NCBI GenBank assembly: GCA_964434735.1
Contig: CAYSWK010000002.1
Coordinates: forward strand, 1 to 64,000
Length of the DNA stretch: 64,000 nucleotides
Reading direction: 5' to 3'
Source: CAYSWK01 sp964434735
Lineage (GTDB): Archaea; Micrarchaeota; Micrarchaeia; Anstonellales; Bilamarchaeaceae
The notes under the pieces are model-generated. The model made no database searches, was not told the origin of the DNA, and saw only the letters and a list, made by a program, of their open reading frames with translations. Positions within the stretch are counted from its first letter, which is position 1. Each line of letters starts with the position of its first letter. The position numbers were made by a program, and so were the translations under genes. Of this stretch, positions 60,787 to 64,000 are shown piece after piece.

Positions 60787-61699
60787 AGTATTTTTTCAAC
60801 CCTTCATCGATCCCGATTTTTGGGCTCCATCCAAGCTCTTTCTTGGCTTTTGAAAAGTCCGCCTGAGTATGATCAACATCCCCTTGCACTGAATCTGCAT
60901 AGGTTATTTTGGATCTTGATCCGGTGATTCGAATTATTTTTTGAGCAAGTTCCTTAATGGTAATGGTCTCCTTTGCGCCGATATTATATACATTACTTGA
61001 ACAGTCCCGTTTAAGCGCAAGAAGAAGCGAATCAACAACATCATCAACGTATGTGAACGACCTCGATTTGCTGCCGTCCCCAAGTATGAGAATATCCTCG
61101 TTTTTCATCGCTTTTTGAAAGAAAATATTAACGGCCAAATCGGGGCGTACGCGCGGGCCGTACACGGTGAAATACCGAAATGAAGGAATGGACATTCCAT
61201 ACGACTGTGAATACGTACGTGCAAGGTACTCGCACGCAACCTTGCTTACGGCATACGGGGAAATGGGGGCATAGGGGGTGTCTTCAGTAGTAGGAAGTTT
61301 TTTTGCGTTCCCCACAACCGATGAGGATGAAGCAAAGTAAACACGCTTGATTCCGCCTGCACGAGCCGCCTCAAACACGTTTGTAGTTCCTACGACGTTT
61401 ACGTCCATCGTCTTTACCGGTTCCTTCATGGAAATACGAACGCCCGCTTGGGCGGCCTGATGGAATACGACATCAACGTCATGCATTGCCTTACGAACCG
61501 TTTCCTTATCACGGATATCCCCTTCAAGAAGTTCACATTGCTTATTTTTGAGTGCCTCCTTAAGATTGCCCTTTTTGATCGATGGGGCATAATAAATGTC
61601 AAGATTATCAAGAACCCGAACCTGGTGGCCTTCGCCCAAAAGACGGTCGACAAGGTGCGAGCCGATAAATCCAGCGCCTCCTGTTACCAAGATATTCAT
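60770..61699 (-). CDS. NAD-dependent sugar epimerase/dehydratase (GalE/WbpP-like)
   Basis: 309 residues from the ATG at 61699 (MNILVTGGAGFIGSHLVD, the NAD-binding start). Extended SDR motifs: GDIRD, AASSS-like FASSSSVVG with YAVSKVACE (YxxxK), RYFTVYGPRVRPDLA. It interconverts NDP-sugars such as UDP-glucose/galactose or their N-acetyl or uronic acid forms, feeding the glycosyltransferases around it. First gene of a three-gene minus-strand unit. Confidence 0.87.
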   Translation of the reverse strand: MNILVTGGAGFIGSHLVDRLLGEGHQVRVLDNLDIYYAPSIKKGNLKEALKNKQCELLEGDIRDKETVRKAMHDVDVVFHQAAQAGVRISMKEPVKTMDVNVVGTTNVFEAARAGGIKRVYFASSSSVVGNAKKLPTTEDTPYAPISPYAVSKVACEYLARTYSQSYGMSIPSFRYFTVYGPRVRPDLAVNIFFQKAMKNEDILILGDGSKSRSFTYVDDVVDSLLLALKRDCSSNVYNIGAKETITIKELAQKIIRITGSRSKITYADSVQGDVDHTQADFSKAKKELGWSPKIGIDEGLKKYYEWVK

Positions 61700-61752
61700 A
61701 AGTGAACTGTACCCAAGAACCATTTAAAACATGTTTATTACCTATTCGATTT

Positions 61753-63552
61753 ATGGAATTGCCGTTTCGTATGGAAAAAGGACTCATTGCGATACTCATC
61801 GTATCCTTAGTATATATGGGAATAAGCGGTTCCTTCCTTTCTACATTCAACGGCCTACCCTCACCGCTTTTTGGAGGGGACTACTACTACCAGCTTGGGC
61901 AAATATACCACATGTATGAATCAGATTTTGTTTCATGGTTTGGCACAAGCAACGGAATCGGCACGCTTCCGGCATATCTTCCCGTGTATGGGGTATTCGT
62001 AACGATCATCGGAAAAATTGCGTTCCTCAAGCCCTTGGAAGCCATGCTTTGGGCGAATATGGTTTTCATACCCCTTTCACTCATACTTTTCTATAAACTG
62101 CTTCGCGAACTTTTTGATGAATGGACTGCCGTTTTTTCAATCGTTATCGGAATATGGGCATACCTTTTTCCCCTTTTCAAATACACGGAATTCGCAAAAC
62201 TAGTTATAGTGCCCTTATTTCTTTGGATGATGATCCGATTTTACAAGGAAAAAACAACGAAAAATGCGGCGTTATTTGGAATTTCGTTTGGCCTGCTTGC
62301 AATTTCACATACAACGGGTCTTGTTTTTGCAAGTGCGGTTTTAGCAGTTACAACCCTCTATGAATTGTATCCCCTCTACTCAAAAAAACTTCCCTCTTTA
62401 AACAAGTTAGTCGAAGAAAACAAGTCCCTTCTCGTAATGATGGGGATTGGAGCGTTGGTTTCGCTCATCTACTGGTTTACTCCTCTTTTCACGTATCACC
62501 TTTCTTCAGGATTAAAAAGTTATATATGGAGTTTCTTGCCCAATCAAATATACGTAGGAATTGATCCTATCTTATGGCAAATTCTAGACTTTGGAAGCAT
62601 ACGAGGAATACTCTTTGGCTTGGGAATGATCGCGGGGGCATTCTGTATTATACAAAATAGAATTCAGGAAAAGCAATACCATCTCCCTCTCATGGTTTGG
62701 GGAACCGCAATGATTCTGGTTTATTCTGCATACATTACTATGCCGCTCTTGAACCTTCACTTTGCGCCGGGGTATATATACGATATGTATGTGCTTCCCT
62801 CCTGCCTTTTCATCATCGGAATTGGGCTTACGAACATTTTCACGGCTCTCGATGCCCAAAAACGTAAAACGGCAGGAATGGTACTTCTTGCAATCCTTAT
62901 CATGACAAGCACCTTTGTGTCATATGATTCTTGGCTCAACAGGGACAGTTTCAAAAATGCACGAAACGGAATTCCGCCTGTGTATATAAGCCTACAAGCG
63001 GCCCTTCTTAAAAATACGAATGTAAACGACGTTATCCTTACGACAAATGAACATAGTTTCATGGTCAATGCCTTGAGTGGACGTAAGGTTCTTGTTTCAA
63101 GACGGGCCCATAACGATGCGTTTACGCAAGATTTCGATGACCGACAACGAGATGCTGCAATCATATTATATGGAAAAAATACTCAGCAAAAACAAGAATT
63201 GCTCAATAAATACTCCGTAGACTACGTATACATTGATAGTGGCTGGGGTTCTTTTGAATTCAGCCCAAACGGGCCTAATGATCCGCTTATGGTTTTTGAT
63301 ACGCCCCAAATGCGCAAAGATTTTGCAGACGCGGGCGTAATGGTTGCACCTCTCTATTGGTATGTGGACCCCTCAGTACGCGCAAGCGGGGTGAAAATGT
63401 ATGACCTGCTCATCGTTTCACCTGAAAATTATGAGGAAACAGGAAAAGGCCTTTGGGAAAACGGAATAGACTCGCTTCTCACGCCTGTTTGGACGTATGA
63501 GCAAAACGGGCAAACTCTTGCAGTACTGTACAAAGTAAATTCCAAAAACTAA
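61753..63552 (+). CDS. Multi-pass membrane protein, GT-C-type glycosyltransferase-like
   Basis: 599 residues with about 11-12 transmembrane helices to residue 430, then a soluble C-terminal domain (about 440-599). The extracellular loop after the first helix has FGGDYYYQLGQIYHM, reminiscent of the acidic metal-binding D/E loop in GT-C glycosyltransferases (oligosaccharyltransferase-like, PMT-like). The context of glycosyltransferases and an epimerase supports a role in surface glycan transfer using lipid-linked donors. CATTTAAAACA about 25 bases before the ATG at 61753. Confidence 0.6.
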   Translation: MELPFRMEKGLIAILIVSLVYMGISGSFLSTFNGLPSPLFGGDYYYQLGQIYHMYESDFVSWFGTSNGIGTLPAYLPVYGVFVTIIGKIAFLKPLEAMLWANMVFIPLSLILFYKLLRELFDEWTAVFSIVIGIWAYLFPLFKYTEFAKLVIVPLFLWMMIRFYKEKTTKNAALFGISFGLLAISHTTGLVFASAVLAVTTLYELYPLYSKKLPSLNKLVEENKSLLVMMGIGALVSLIYWFTPLFTYHLSSGLKSYIWSFLPNQIYVGIDPILWQILDFGSIRGILFGLGMIAGAFCIIQNRIQEKQYHLPLMVWGTAMILVYSAYITMPLLNLHFAPGYIYDMYVLPSCLFIIGIGLTNIFTALDAQKRKTAGMVLLAILIMTSTFVSYDSWLNRDSFKNARNGIPPVYISLQAALLKNTNVNDVILTTNEHSFMVNALSGRKVLVSRRAHNDAFTQDFDDRQRDAAIILYGKNTQQKQELLNKYSVDYVYIDSGWGSFEFSPNGPNDPLMVFDTPQMRKDFADAGVMVAPLYWYVDPSVRASGVKMYDLLIVSPENYEETGKGLWENGIDSLLTPVWTYEQNGQTLAVLYKVNSKN

Positions 63553-63617
63553 ATTCCAAGAAAGCAGTGAATAAAAAGGTTTAGAATTACACTTAGTAGT
63601 ATTTATTGGTGAAATCA

Positions 63618-63890
63618 ATGGCAAAAGTAGTAGTCAAAAATGACAGCGTAACAGTCGATGTTCCGGATGGATCACTTCTTGCAGAAATAGATGGAAAGGC
63701 CTCCGTACTTTTTGCATGCAAAAGCGGCACCTGCGGATCGTGCTTGGTAAAGGTAGTTGAAGGAATGAACAACCTTGAAGCACCTAACGACATTGAAGCG
63801 GTCGGCCTTCAGGCATTCGGCTCAGATCCTGCACACCGGCTTATGTGCCAGGCAAAAATAAAGAAAGGATCCATTACCGTCGAATATTAA
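63618..63890 (+). CDS. 2Fe-2S ferredoxin
   Basis: 90 residues, plant-type beta-grasp ferredoxin. Cluster ligands C-x4-C-x2-C in FACKSGTCGSCLVKV (about 34-44) and the last Cys in HRLMCQAKI (about 77). A one-electron carrier for anaerobic metabolism or radical enzymes. GGTGA ribosome binding site just before the ATG at 63618; the longer TTG frame is ignored. Confidence 0.9.
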   Translation: MAKVVVKNDSVTVDVPDGSLLAEIDGKASVLFACKSGTCGSCLVKVVEGMNNLEAPNDIEAVGLQAFGSDPAHRLMCQAKIKKGSITVEY

Positions 63891-63930
63891 TGTATTTTAT
63901 CATTTTTCTTTTTAAAAATAAAAACAAAAA

Positions 63931-64000
63931 TTACGTCAAAAGCGTACTTGAGGTTTCACGGATTCGTGTTGCGGCAAAGCTTATTGCGGCTACGACAACA
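63931..64000 (-). CDS. C-terminal end of an unidentified gene (partial)
   Basis: The minus strand is open from the window edge to a TAA at 63933-63931 and reads VVVAAISFAATRIRETSSTLLT. Only about 22 residues are visible, so no family can be named, and another frame on the plus strand is also open here. The 40 bases between it and the ferredoxin stop are T/A-rich. Confidence 0.3.
   Translation of the reverse strand, partial: VVVAAISFAATRIRETSSTLLT

Overview
The window looks like a piece of an archaeal chromosome. It carries FEN-1 with a C-terminal PCNA-binding motif, a Hef-type helicase, a NurA-like nuclease, pyruvoyl-dependent arginine decarboxylase, archaeal PurE and PdxT, FlaI/FlaJ-type secretion ATPases and membrane proteins, and pilins with class III (archaellin/pilin) signal peptides. 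Many genes have a TATA-like box about 25 bases before an ATG or GTG and no leader; others have a GGTGA-type ribosome binding site. Genes are densely packed with many ATGA overlaps. The mix of lineage-specific proteins and compact genes is compatible with a DPANN-type archaeon (for example Diapherotrites or Micrarchaeota), but that placement is an inference.

Layout. 1-3.5 kb: tail of an anaerobic ribonucleotide reductase (apparently frame-broken), its activase NrdG, a PHP phosphoesterase, an SPFH protein and small proteins. 3.4-7.6 kb: a DNA repair group (FEN-1, Hef helicase without nuclease, NurA-like). 7.6-11.9 kb: secreted and unknown proteins, a glutamine synthetase homologue that has lost most catalytic residues, and small membrane proteins. 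12-14.9 kb: a first type IV pilus/secretion ATPase and membrane-core pair. 14.9-21.7 kb: PdxT, a dikinase-like protein, a sugar nucleotidylyltransferase, a DMT transporter and unknowns. 21.8-26.7 kb: a run of pilin-like proteins. 26.7-28 kb: an RNA m5C methyltransferase and a separate PUA protein. 28-31.7 kb: a second ATPase with two membrane-core proteins. 31.7-32.3 kb: tRNA-Leu(CAG) with two introns, plus a tRNA-sized structured element. 32.4-35.1 kb: a KaiC-like ATPase and a giant pilin-like surface protein. 35.1-44.8 kb: four long unrecognised proteins on the minus strand, two of which share N-terminal motif, C-terminal Cys domain and promoter. 44.9-49.3 kb: PIN protein, M24 peptidase, LemA-like protein, adenosine deaminase, PurE. 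49.3-49.9 kb: intron-containing tRNA-Leu(UAA) and a chain of hairpins. 49.9-55.4 kb: secreted cysteine-protease-like protein, Mtq2-like methyltransferase, small unknowns including a 59-residue HTH protein, AsnB and a degenerate M23 protein. 55.5-63.9 kb: a metalloprotease lipoprotein, a surface-glycan group (two glycosyltransferases, an epimerase, a membrane GT-C-like protein), arginine decarboxylase and a 2Fe-2S ferredoxin.

The features I find most unusual are: (1) the tRNA-Leu(CAG) gene at 31916-32108, with a canonical 37/38 intron and a second intron in the T-loop (59/60) whose ends form a textbook bulge-helix-bulge; (2) a 70-base element at 32199-32268 that has the same 7-bp acceptor stem and the same promoter at the same distance as a tRNA-Leu but folds into a different three-way junction; (3) the four-gene block of large unknown proteins at 35.1-44.8 kb; (4) the degenerate glutamine synthetase.
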